Source: an uncultured bacterium
Lineage (GTDB): Bacteria; UBP6; UBA1177
Direction of reading: 5' to 3'
DNA: 32,831 nucleotides
Assembly: GCA_905235605.1 (NCBI GenBank)
Contig: CAJOMF010000018.1
Coordinates: 1-32,831, forward strand
Shown here piece by piece: positions 17,664 through 24,575 of the stretch; the first letter of the stretch is position 1, and the number at the start of each line of letters is the position of its first letter. The translations under genes were made by a program, and so were the position numbers. A model generated the notes under the pieces. It was not told where the DNA came from. It searched no databases and saw nothing but the letters and a program-made list of their open reading frames with translations.

Positions 17664-18160
17664 GTCGTGGCCGCATTTTACGAGCGCAGCGAGTTATTTT
17701 TGTCCGCCCTTTTGAAGATGGCGGACGCTTGGCTTTATTCTGAACCCCTCTCAGTCAGCCTCTGGCTGCCAGCTCTCCCTAATGAGGGCGAGCCAAGGAA
17801 AAACTTGCCTCTCACTCAGGGAGAGGTGTCTCGCAGTGACGGAGATGGCATCCCGCCAAGGGCGGGTCGAAAAAAAATTTTTAACTTGGTATCAGGCGGC
17901 GTTTTATTACGCTGTTTGATTCATAAAGACGAAGTGCGGAAAATAATCACCCTTTTGGTGAAACGGCAGAATTCTGAAAGTATTGCACTTTCAGGAGCGT
18001 TCCGAAGTTTGCGGCTAGATCAGAGAGCCTGTGAAGCATATCCGCGAGTCAGCCTGAAATGCGGCGGATGCTCACCCGTACTGGGGCATTCCGTCCGGCT
18101 GACTCCGCAGAAATCCGTACCTGACAGGATCGGATTTTCTGATAATAATCCTCTGAATTT
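17664..18160 (+). other. Non-coding structured spacer between VR and TR
   Basis: I see no credible gene here. An open frame runs through it but gives low-quality, repeat-derived sequence. Several inverted repeats are visible: GTCCGCC/GGCGGAC (17702-17708 and 17720-17726), a CCTCTC/GAGAGG hairpin near 17810-17828, CCCGCC/GGCGGG near 17853-17867, and AGTCAGCC/GGCTGACT (18047-18054 and 18097-18104) enclosing further pairings. The 17745-17830 part resembles dispersed palindromic intergenic elements seen in other anaerobes. The 18047-18104 fold lies 57 bases before the template repeat and could be part of a template RNA; that is inference. Confidence 0.6.
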
Positions 18161-18272
18161 TTGGTCTTCTACTTCCAATGATAATAACAATGCGTGGAAC
18201 GTAAATTTCACAAATGGAAATGTCAACAACAACAATAAGAATAACAAGAATTATGTTCGTTGTGTGAGGTAG
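18161..18272 (+). repeat. Candidate DGR template repeat (TR)
   Basis: This 112-base sequence lies outside any credible gene and is the adenine-rich partner of the variable repeat at 17551-17663. Read in the phase of the target it carries 15 AAY (Asn) codons, the hallmark of DGR templates, because A mutagenesis of AAY can yield about 15 amino acids without stops. Its core 18181-18250 has 37 A in 70 bases. Every clean difference from the VR is at an A: 18181, 18184, 18189, 18190, 18199, 18219, 18225, 18231, 18235, 18246 and 18250. The 3' end TTATGTTCGTTGTGTGAGG is shared with the VR, and the two diverge soon after, as expected around an initiation-of-homing site. No reverse transcriptase gene follows it within the window. 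Confidence 0.78.
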
Positions 18273-18340
18273 GTAGGTCGTGTACGCAGACAAGCACTTC
18301 AATCATCCTCTGCAGGTTCGGGAAACTGAATCTGCGGAGG
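18252..18340 (+). repeat. Direct repeat downstream of TR, copy 1, with hairpin
   Basis: Bases 18252-18340 recur almost unchanged at 19950-20037 (one base of length difference). Each copy starts in the YVRCVR-encoding end. Each ends in an imperfect inverted repeat, CCTCTGCAG (18307-18315) and CTGCGGAGG (18332-18340). In the second copy it lies just behind a complete DUF1566 gene. This suggests the template segment arose from, or exchanges with, the 3' end of such a gene. Confidence 0.85.
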
Positions 18341-18392
18341 AAATTAATTGTGAAAATACAAAAAAATGATTGTTCATAAAATGGAGAATGTT

Positions 18393-19970
18393 ATGAGAAA
18401 ACATCCTATTCCAACACTTTTAGTTTTAGCTCTCAGTTTGACTTTCGTCGCCTGCGGCGGCAGCGAGCCAGGTTCGATTTATGGCGTTGTTACAGACAAG
18501 GCTACGGGAGAACCGATTCAAAACGCAGGAGTTGAACTTCAGGGTTCAGGCAGGAAGTTTGATACCGGTTCCGACGGTCTGTTTGAATTCAATGAAGTTG
18601 CAGTCGGCACTTACACCCTTTACGTAACAAAAACAGGATATGTTGATCAAACGAGTAGTGAAATAATAGTGGAAGCAGGAAAAACCGCTGAGAGAGGTAT
18701 TCAGTTAGAGAAAAAAGCGGTTGGATTGAAAATAGTTGATGATGATAACAACGAAATTTCAGAGCTTGACTTCGGAGAAGATTTAGCCAATGTCTCTCGT
18801 TCGTTCTATATTCGGAATGACGGGTCTGATAAGCTTGAATGGGAAATCTCTTTTCCTGTCGGCTGGGTGGAATCTGTCAGCATGGATTCCGGCAAAGTCA
18901 AAGCAGGAGACAGACAGGGTGTAGTTGTGAATATTGATCGCAGTCTTCTGAAAAGCGGCGAAAACAAAACAATTATTATTGTGACATCAAACAACGGTAA
19001 TGCGGAAATTGCGATAAAAGCGACGGATGTTGATCCATGCAAAGAAGATCCGTGCGGAGGTCATGGGGTCTGTACATGGACGGGAGATGACGGCAAATAT
19101 TATACATATACATGTGAATGCGATGATGGATATTATCTTGATAAAGAATTTTACGACTACCGTTGGTTTGAATTTTGTACGAATCCGTGTGAAGACAATC
19201 CCTGCGGCAGTTTCGGCATCTGCAAAGCTACAGCGGCTAAAGATTATAAATGTGAATGTGATGCAAATTATTTTTGGGACGGTTCTAAAAAATCCGAATG
19301 TATAAATCCGTGTGAGGATAATCCTTGCGGTGAAAGAACTTGCACGGCAAAAGATTATGATAAATTCACATGTAATTTATGCAACCCTGATCCGTGCGGG
19401 AACGGAATCTGCTCAGAAATAGAAAACAGCTCGGATAAATATGAGTGCAGGTGCGATGGTGACAATTTCTTTGACGGTTCTAAGTGCTTGCCTTTATCAG
19501 AAATGGCTGAATGTGAACCAGGATGTTCTTTCCCGTGCAAAGACTCAACGAGTGGACTAATGTGGACCTCAAGGACTGCAGCTCACTTTTTTTGGAATAG
19601 TGCAAAATCTGTGTGTGATTCTTTGATATATGCTGGTTTTTCCGACTGGAGACTTCCAAACATCGATGCTTTGCGTACATTAATTCAGAATTGCCCGAAT
19701 ACATCCACAGGCGGTAAATGCAAAATTTCGAGTTCATGTCATTCATATGAGTATTATGATTGTTATGTTGAGGATGACTGCAGAACTTGCGGTGCTAATA
19801 ATCCTTCGATAAGTAAGCTGAATGATACGATTTCGCTTTGGTCTTCTACTGTCAATAATGGATTGGGTACTACAGACGAAAGTCCATGGCTTGTTGATTT
19901 TTCCGATGGATCTATAAATATTTACCACTATTACTCTGGTGAAACCCCATATGTTCGTTGTGTGAGGTAG
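18393..19970 (+). CDS. DUF1566 lipoprotein with EGF-like Cys-rich repeats
   Basis: The 525-residue protein starts at the ATG at 18393 (GGAG at 18383-18386). It has a lipobox ending VAC (Cys21) and a carboxypeptidase-regulatory-like domain (about 25-105) nearly the same as in the 16121 protein. A BACON-like domain (about 110-210) follows, then four EGF-like Cys-rich modules (about 213-375) marked by NPCEDNPCG patterns. The C-terminal DUF1566 domain (about 385-525) contains DWRLPNIDALR, LWSST and the terminal YVRCVR. It is an outer-membrane or surface lipoprotein likely to bind an unknown ligand. Near its end a run of Tyr/His/Ser codons (TAC CAC TAT TAC) looks like AAY-derived variation, but it does not match the TR in this window. 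Confidence 0.83.
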   Translation: MRKHPIPTLLVLALSLTFVACGGSEPGSIYGVVTDKATGEPIQNAGVELQGSGRKFDTGSDGLFEFNEVAVGTYTLYVTKTGYVDQTSSEIIVEAGKTAERGIQLEKKAVGLKIVDDDNNEISELDFGEDLANVSRSFYIRNDGSDKLEWEISFPVGWVESVSMDSGKVKAGDRQGVVVNIDRSLLKSGENKTIIIVTSNNGNAEIAIKATDVDPCKEDPCGGHGVCTWTGDDGKYYTYTCECDDGYYLDKEFYDYRWFEFCTNPCEDNPCGSFGICKATAAKDYKCECDANYFWDGSKKSECINPCEDNPCGERTCTAKDYDKFTCNLCNPDPCGNGICSEIENSSDKYECRCDGDNFFDGSKCLPLSEMAECEPGCSFPCKDSTSGLMWTSRTAAHFFWNSAKSVCDSLIYAGFSDWRLPNIDALRTLIQNCPNTSTGGKCKISSSCHSYEYYDCYVEDDCRTCGANNPSISKLNDTISLWSSTVNNGLGTTDESPWLVDFSDGSINIYHYYSGETPYVRCVR

Positions 19971-20037
19971 TAGGTCGTGTACGCAGACAAGCACTTCAAT
20001 CATCCTCTGCAGGTTCGGGAAACTGAATCTGCGGAGG
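19950..20037 (+). repeat. Direct repeat, copy 2, with hairpin
   Basis: This is the second copy of the 18252-18340 segment, covering the end of the 18393 gene and its 3' flank. The hairpin arms are CCTCTGCAG (20004-20012) and CTGCGGAGG (20029-20037). Confidence 0.85.
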
Positions 20038-20051
20038 TGTTAACCCGTAAA

Positions 20052-20097
20052 CTTTCCACAAAATCACAAAATCTACCGGTTTAACTGGCTGATAACG
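20052..20097. repeat. Dispersed intergenic repeat, copy B
   Basis: This contains CTTTCCACAAAATCACAAAA followed by TCTACCGGTTTAACTG and GATAACG. It is the most complete copy of the element also at 11677, 23826 and 24447. Confidence 0.7.
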
Positions 20098-20199
20098 GCA
20101 AAGGCTGACTCAACTTCTTTCTGTAAAATCTGAGTCTCCTCTTACATAAAATTATCTGCCAAACATCTTAAATCATATAGATTTTCCCGAAAAATTGAG

Positions 20200-20205
20200 T
20201 ATAAT
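20200..20205 (+). promoter_or_regulatory. Probable -10 box for the AAA-ATPase/nuclease gene
   Basis: A perfect TATAAT at 20200-20205 lies about 64 bases before the ATG at 20269. The -35 region (TAGATT at 20178-20183, 16 bases away) is weak. Confidence 0.4.
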
Positions 20206-20220
20206 ACGGAGGTTTTTGCG

Positions 20221-20249
20221 GTAGAGACGCCATATCATGACGTCTCTAC
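20221..20249. repeat. Palindromic hairpin element in the leader of the 20269 gene
   Basis: GTAGAGACG (20221-20229) and CGTCTCTAC (20241-20249) form a perfect nine-base stem. A related inverted repeat, GAGACGTC/GACGTCTC, sits inside the coding region at 27251-27272. It is likely a REP-like dispersed palindrome, or a leader structure. Confidence 0.7.
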
Positions 20250-20268
20250 GGATAAATTCGGAGGACGC

Positions 20269-21843
20269 ATGGGAATTTACATCAATCCTGGGAATGAGAA
20301 TTTAAAAAGAGCTCTGAATTCGGAAATTTTTGTCGATAAATCGCTTTTTATCGGCAAAATCAGCAAGTTACTGAATACTGAACAGCGTTTTATCTGCGTT
20401 TCGCGCCCGCGCCGCTTCGGCAAAACGATGATCGGAAATTTGATGAAAGCATACTTTTCAAAAGGGTGCGATTCGAGAGACATTTTTTCGAACCTGAAAA
20501 TAGCCAAAGATCCGTGTTTCGGAGAAAATCTTAACAAATTCAATGTGCTGTCGATTGATTTTGGAGGTTTTTTCAGTTCCTCAAAAAACAAAAACGATGT
20601 TCTTTTAAATCTTTACAGTGAACTTTTTGAGGACTTCCGCAAAGAGTTCCCAAACATTGAATTTTCTGAAAAAGATTCTGTTGCCAAAATGGTTCAGCGG
20701 GTTTATACGGAAACAAACACTCAATTCATTATAATCATTGACGAATACGATGTTCTGGTGCGCGAGCAGATCCCTGAAGATATATTCAAAGGCTACCTTG
20801 AGCTGCTCAATTCGCTTTTCAAAAACAACGAACTTTCACCCGCGATCGCTTTTGCATATCTCACAGGAATCCTGCCGATCGTGCGTGATAAGGTGCAGTC
20901 GAAACTCAATGTTTTCAAGGAATCAACAATGCTTGAGCCTTTCGGGATGGAAGAGTTTTTCGGCTTCACGAAAGCCGAAGTCAAGGATCTTTGCAGGCAG
21001 TACAAAATGAAGTTCAAAGAGTGCGAAGAGTGGTATGACGGCTACAGAATCAGCAAAATCAGCGTTTACAACCCGAATTCGCTTGTCGAGGCGATGTTGC
21101 GCCGCGAATGTGCCAACTACTGGAATGTCACGGGCTCCTACGAAGTCGTTTCGGACTACATCAAGCTCGATTATGACGGAGTAAAAACAGCCGTAATCGA
21201 TATGATTGCCGGAAAAGAAATCAAGGTCGACAGCGGTAATTTTGAAAATTCACTGAACAAAATCAACACAAAAGACGATGTTTTCACATATTTGATCCAT
21301 CTCGGTTATATTAATTATGATAAAAAAACGGGGCTCTGCCGCATTCCGAACAAGGAAATCAAGCAGGAATGGGAAAAGGCAATAAAAGTTGCCGGTAATT
21401 TCGCAAAAATTGCCGAAATGATCAAGGATTCCGACAGCCTGCTTTATCTCACCCAAAACGGTGCGTCAGAAGAGGTCGCAGCCGCTCTGGACAGGGCTCA
21501 CATCGAGGTTTCGAGTGCTTTGAACTACAATTTTGAATCCTCTCTGCAGGCCGCGATAATTCTGGCTTACTACACCGCCAGAACAAAATACACGGTGATT
21601 CAGGAACTTCCTGCGGGTTACGGTTTTGCCGACATCGGATTTATTCCGAAAAATCCGAAAGATCCTGCAATTCTGATTGAGTTAAAATGCAACCAGGACG
21701 CCGACACGGCGATAAAGCAGATAAAAAACAGGAATTATCCGAAAGCTTTCGAGAATTATTTGGATAATCTGCTGCTTGTCGGGATAAATTACGACAAAAT
21801 CACGAAAGTCCACGAATGTGTCATCGAGAAATATCAGAAATAA
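20269..21843 (+). CDS. AAA-ATPase-like / PD-(D/E)XK nuclease-like protein
   Basis: The 524-residue protein belongs to the family combining an N-terminal AAA-ATPase_like domain (PF09820) with a C-terminal PD-(D/E)XK domain (PF08011, DUF1703). It begins MGIYINPGNENLKRAL and has the P-loop-like SRPRRFGKT (near 45-53), a Walker B IIIIDEYDVL (near 155) and the nuclease-like motif FADIGF ... ILIELKCN with Glu-Leu-Lys near 470. A very good ribosome-binding site (GGAGGA) precedes the ATG. The family is greatly expanded in gut and anaerobic bacteria and often mobile. Its function is not established; roles in DNA transactions or defence have been suggested. It lies between two dispersed repeats, in line with acquisition as a module. 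Confidence 0.88.
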   Translation: MGIYINPGNENLKRALNSEIFVDKSLFIGKISKLLNTEQRFICVSRPRRFGKTMIGNLMKAYFSKGCDSRDIFSNLKIAKDPCFGENLNKFNVLSIDFGGFFSSSKNKNDVLLNLYSELFEDFRKEFPNIEFSEKDSVAKMVQRVYTETNTQFIIIIDEYDVLVREQIPEDIFKGYLELLNSLFKNNELSPAIAFAYLTGILPIVRDKVQSKLNVFKESTMLEPFGMEEFFGFTKAEVKDLCRQYKMKFKECEEWYDGYRISKISVYNPNSLVEAMLRRECANYWNVTGSYEVVSDYIKLDYDGVKTAVIDMIAGKEIKVDSGNFENSLNKINTKDDVFTYLIHLGYINYDKKTGLCRIPNKEIKQEWEKAIKVAGNFAKIAEMIKDSDSLLYLTQNGASEEVAAALDRAHIEVSSALNYNFESSLQAAIILAYYTARTKYTVIQELPAGYGFADIGFIPKNPKDPAILIELKCNQDADTAIKQIKNRNYPKAFENYLDNLLLVGINYDKITKVHECVIEKYQK

Positions 21844-22034
21844 ATCTGTTTTTTCAAAAAAATTATTGATTCTCTCCGTCAAAAAGATATAGGAAAAAAG
21901 TCTGCCTTTTTGGTGTGAGGTGTTTGGAGTTTCTGTTTTTCAGAAAATAAGAATATAAATAGCAGGTTTTATGGTTTAGTTAAAGAATTATTATGGTTCT
22001 ATAGATGTAATTATGCGGTAAAACGGAGGTCGGG

Positions 22035-22730
22035 ATGAAAAAAATTATGGTTGTTTTTGTTTTGGCGGCACTTGTGTGCTGTACTGTCGTTGTCAAAAAA
22101 TATGTGGATGATCTGCGCGAAGGCGAAGCGAGTTGCAGATATGAACGAGAGGCTGAACAGGCGGACGATACCGCATTTAAACAGGCTGCAAGCGCATTTA
22201 AAATTGTAGAATTGGAAAAATATCTGAAGGATTTTCCGACTGGCAACCATGTTGTGGATGCTGCAGAGAGGATCCGTGAGCTTAAAGATGAGGAGACAAA
22301 GGAACTTGTATGGTCGGAACGTTTTTCCAAAGCCGGAACTTGGGCCGCGGCCGTGAGTTACTGCGGTAATCTGAATGAGGGCGGGCACAACGACTGGAGA
22401 CTTCCAACTATTGATGAGCTTAGGACGCTTATCAAAAATTGTCCAAAGACGGAAAGAGGCGGAAGCTGCAAAGTCAGCGAAAGAAACGCCTGCCTCGCCG
22501 ACAACTGTTTTTCTCAGGATTGTTATTGTGATTCAAACGAACAGGAGGGATATTACAGTAAATTAGGCGACGGAGATATTGTCTGGCTTTGGTCTTCATC
22601 GGGCAATTCCGACGATCCTGAAAGATTTTGGTATGTAAGTTTTGCCAGCGGAATGGTAGGCTCTTTACTAAAAGAAGGTTACAAGGGCGACGATGATTCA
22701 GTCCGCTGTGTCAGAATGCAGGTAAAATAG
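22035..22730 (+). CDS. DUF1566 (Lcl) domain protein, membrane-anchored or lipoprotein
   Basis: The 231-residue protein has an N-terminal hydrophobic segment (MKKIMVVFVLAALVCC) that may be a lipobox or an anchor. A helical linker (about 30-90) with ELEKYLKDFPTGNHVVDAAE follows, and then a DUF1566 domain (about 92-228). Characteristic elements are NDWRLPTIDELRTLI, a Cys-rich insert (SCKVSERNACLADNC), LWSSSGNS and VRCVR. GGAGGT precedes the ATG. It ends only 23 bases before the leucine-rich-repeat gene. Ligand and role are unknown; the DUF1566 fold is lectin-like. Confidence 0.83.
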   Translation: MKKIMVVFVLAALVCCTVVVKKYVDDLREGEASCRYEREAEQADDTAFKQAASAFKIVELEKYLKDFPTGNHVVDAAERIRELKDEETKELVWSERFSKAGTWAAAVSYCGNLNEGGHNDWRLPTIDELRTLIKNCPKTERGGSCKVSERNACLADNCFSQDCYCDSNEQEGYYSKLGDGDIVWLWSSSGNSDDPERFWYVSFASGMVGSLLKEGYKGDDDSVRCVRMQVK

Positions 22731-22753
22731 TCTTTTCACTTAAGGAGACTGCA

Positions 22754-23311
22754 ATGTTGTTGGAAAATCAGAAGAATAATGTCATTTACTACGAATCCTC
22801 CGAAAAATTGGATGCTCCATGGATCGAGGAAAAATCTATAAGGCATACCTTTGCAGACGGTAAAGGCGAGATAGAACTGAAAAAATCGGTGACGAAAATA
22901 GGATGTCTTGCTTTCTCCAGCCAAAGTAAGATGACTTCGCTGATTATCCCTGATTGCATAACGGAAATAGAATATAGTGCCTTTAGCGACTGTTGTGGTA
23001 TGAAAAAACTGGTGATCGGCAATTCGGTAAAAAAAATCGGATCGGGAGCATTCGAGTTCTGTTTGTCTCTGGAAGATCTTACAATCGGCAATTCTGTGGA
23101 GATAATCGAAGACAACGCTTTCTTTGACTGCATGAGCCTGAAATCTTTGGTTATACCTGCTTCTGTAAAAGAAATAGGCTGGTGCGCGTTTGCGGATTGT
23201 CGGGATCTTGAGTCGGCGGTCATCCCTGATTCTGTAAAAAGGATCGGTGAATTTGCTTTTGAAGGCTGTGATAGTTTGCCGGATGAAACTAAGAAAAAAT
23301 ATCAGAGATAA
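22754..23311 (+). CDS. BspA-type leucine-rich-repeat protein
   Basis: The 185-residue protein has five to six LRR_5 (BspA/Treponema-type) repeats of about 23 residues, with the recurring frame IxxSVxxIGxxAFxxCxxLxxLxI (about 45-175). No signal peptide is visible, so as annotated it would stay in the cytoplasm, unusual for BspA-type proteins, which are mostly surface-exposed. A ribosome-binding site (AAGGAG) precedes the ATG. It is sandwiched between two DUF1566 genes. It could be a fragment of a longer surface protein that lost its leader, but the frame is intact and starts cleanly. Confidence 0.85.
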   Translation: MLLENQKNNVIYYESSEKLDAPWIEEKSIRHTFADGKGEIELKKSVTKIGCLAFSSQSKMTSLIIPDCITEIEYSAFSDCCGMKKLVIGNSVKKIGSGAFEFCLSLEDLTIGNSVEIIEDNAFFDCMSLKSLVIPASVKEIGWCAFADCRDLESAVIPDSVKRIGEFAFEGCDSLPDETKKKYQR

Positions 23312-23335
23312 TAAAACGAGACATAGAGGCTTAAC

Positions 23336-23787
23336 ATGAAAAAAGTTTTGATTGTTGTGCTTGTTTTGGCTGTTGCCGCAGCGGTGTTTCTGTTGAAAAA
23401 ATCTAAGGAACAAATCCGGGAGGACTGTTCGGATGCGGAAGACTTGAAGAAAACGGACATACGGACTGGAGGCTGCCGAATATTGACGAACTCAGAACAC
23501 TTATTCAATACTGCCCGAAAACGGAAACCGGAGGAGAATGCAAAGTCAGTGCAAAAAACAAATGTTTAAATGGTGACTGCATGAAGCCGGAAGATTCTTG
23601 TTCTTGTGAACAAAAAGCGGATGTTGAATACAGTAAATTGCCAAATGAGAGTTGGCGTATTAATTGGTTTTGGTCATCTTCCACTTTGTCTGACAGTAAA
23701 AACTCGGCTTGGAGGGTCGATTTCAGCAATGCAGAAGTGGGGGAGAGTTATAAAGTTGGTGAAAACTATGTTCGTTGTGTTCGTTGA
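23336..23787 (+). pseudogene. Disrupted DUF1566 gene (deletion plus frameshift)
   Basis: An N-terminal membrane anchor (ATG at 23336, MKKVLIVVLVLAVAAAVFLL) is read in one frame. From about 23434 the DUF1566 part continues in another frame (CGRLEENGHTDWRLP, then NIDELRTLIQYCPKTETGG, FWSSSTL and terminal YVRCVR, stop 23787). Compared with the gene at 22035, the linker of about 60 residues between anchor and domain is missing and the frames no longer join. Translation from 23336 would end at 23569 with unrelated sequence. A short reinitiated product from the ATG at 23581 is possible but unlikely to fold. It is a decayed paralogue of its neighbours. Confidence 0.8.
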
Positions 23788-23825
23788 GTTTTTACTTGTT
23801 CCAGTTATTTAAGTTACCCCGTCAA

Positions 23826-23871
23826 CTTTTCACAAAATCACAAAATTTACCGCTTTAAGCGACAAATAACG
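23826..23871. repeat. Dispersed intergenic repeat, copy C
   Basis: This contains CTTTTCACAAAATCACAAAA followed by TTTACCGCTTTAAGCG and AATAACG. It is the third copy of the element, just after the disrupted DUF1566 gene. The rest of 23788-24027 is very AT-rich with no gene visible. Confidence 0.7.
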
Positions 23872-24027
23872 CGAGTTTTGCACTCTGCGAAAGAACCTAT
23901 GTTTTGTCATTAAATTAGACTTTTTATTTTAATTAGCATTAAAAATTTGATTTTATATTCTAATTATTTTAATATAATATCGTGATTGTTGCTTTTGATA
24001 TTAAATAATGATTTGATGTCAAAAATA

Positions 24028-24056
24028 TTGACAAAATAGGATAAATCCTATAAAAT
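24028..24056 (+). promoter_or_regulatory. Promoter with palindromic operator of the higBA remnant
   Basis: TTGACA (24028-24033) is followed after 17 bases by TAAAAT (24051-24056). The spacer holds a perfect inverted repeat, TAGGAT (24037-24042), AA, ATCCTA (24045-24050). An operator between the -35 and -10 boxes is the usual place for autorepression by a HigA-type antitoxin; the next intact gene encodes one. Confidence 0.7.
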
Positions 24057-24074
24057 AATTTTTGGAGTGGTTCA

Positions 24075-24171
24075 GTGACAAATTTTGAAGTTGAGTTTTA
24101 TGAAAAAAGCCAAAAGATACAGAGCTGATTATTTGCGTAGAAACGGAGATAAAAATGGGCGAAAAGTTTAA
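24075..24171 (+). pseudogene. higB: HigB/RelE-type toxin gene remnant with internal deletion
   Basis: From the GTG at 24075 the sequence reads MTNFEVEFYEKS and then stops. This matches the N-terminus of HigB/Gp49-type toxins (FEVEFYEK). In a +1-shifted frame it continues KKAKRYRADYLRRNGDKNG to a TAA at 24169-24171, which looks like the C-terminus of the same family (a basic DYLRR tail). The roughly 80 residues between, including the catalytic core, are gone. The join lies in a GAAAAAAGC stretch compatible with both ends, suggesting deletion between short repeats. The remnant overlaps the antitoxin start by 17 bases, as intact higBA pairs often do. Confidence 0.75.
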
Positions 24172-24442
24172 TGATTTTCTCAAAGAACAACTGAAAAATC
24201 CTGAATTTAAGGCTGAATACGAGCTGCTTCAGCCGGAACACGCCGTGATTCAGGCACTCATTGATGCACGCAAACAATCCGGACTGACGCAGAAAGAACT
24301 TGCGGAACGCACTGGAATCGCGCAGGGCGACATAAGCAAGATCGAAAAAGGATATGCGAATCCTTCTCTCAGAACTTTGCAGCGTCTGGCTCTCGGAATG
24401 GGAATGAAGCTTAAAATAGAATTCCTTCCGCACAACAGCTGA
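24155..24442 (+). CDS. higA: HigA-type antitoxin, XRE-family helix-turn-helix
   Basis: The 95-residue protein has a helix-turn-helix of the XRE/Cro type (about 38-88) with SGLTQKELAERTGIAQGDISKIEKGYANPSLRTLQRLA. It is preceded by a short helical N-terminal part (NDFLKEQLKNPEFKAEYE) typical of HigA antitoxins of the RelE/HigB class. The start at 24155 overlaps the end of the toxin remnant. The intact promoter and inverted repeat upstream suggest it is still made and still represses itself, although its toxin partner is destroyed. It could now be a free regulator or protect against a related toxin elsewhere. Confidence 0.88.
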   Translation: MGEKFNDFLKEQLKNPEFKAEYELLQPEHAVIQALIDARKQSGLTQKELAERTGIAQGDISKIEKGYANPSLRTLQRLALGMGMKLKIEFLPHNS

Positions 24443-24446
24443 TTCA

Positions 24447-24494
24447 TTTTTTACATAAAATCACAGAATTTACCGTTTTAAGTGGTGGATAACG
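24447..24494. repeat. Dispersed intergenic repeat, copy D
   Basis: This contains TTACATAAAATCACAGAATT followed by TACCGTTTTAAGTGG and ATAACG. It is the fourth and most diverged copy and lies between higA and murJ, at the right edge of the accessory island. Confidence 0.6.
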
Positions 24495-24575
24495 CTGCTT
24501 CCTGAATCTGATTTCTTGCTTTCCGTTTTCTTTTTTCCTATTTTTTTCGTGTGTTTTTGTGCTGACGGGGTGACT

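Noticed and set aside
17667-18272. Open reading frame of 201 codons ending in the template repeat
   Set aside because: Most of it crosses hairpins and repeat-derived sequence, has no recognisable domain and no convincing ribosome-binding site. Only the template part resembles protein, because it copies the DUF1566 gene end.
19840-19970. Variable repeat derived from the template at 18161-18272
   Set aside because: The end of the 18393 gene is longer and differs at non-A positions too, so it is not a product of this template.
16121-23787. Reverse transcriptase or Avd gene for the DGR
   Set aside because: I read every sizeable frame on both strands of the window and found none with reverse-transcriptase motifs or an Avd-like helical bundle.
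11677-24494. Integron attC sites
   Set aside because: The four dispersed repeats contain TTTAAC and ATAAC but lack the paired core sites and long inverted structure of attC. Genes between them are in operons of several genes, and no integrase is seen.
24516-24575. Upstream TTG start for murJ
   Set aside because: It adds 20 mostly hydrophobic residues before the usual MurJ N-terminus and has no ribosome-binding site; the ATG at 24576 has one.
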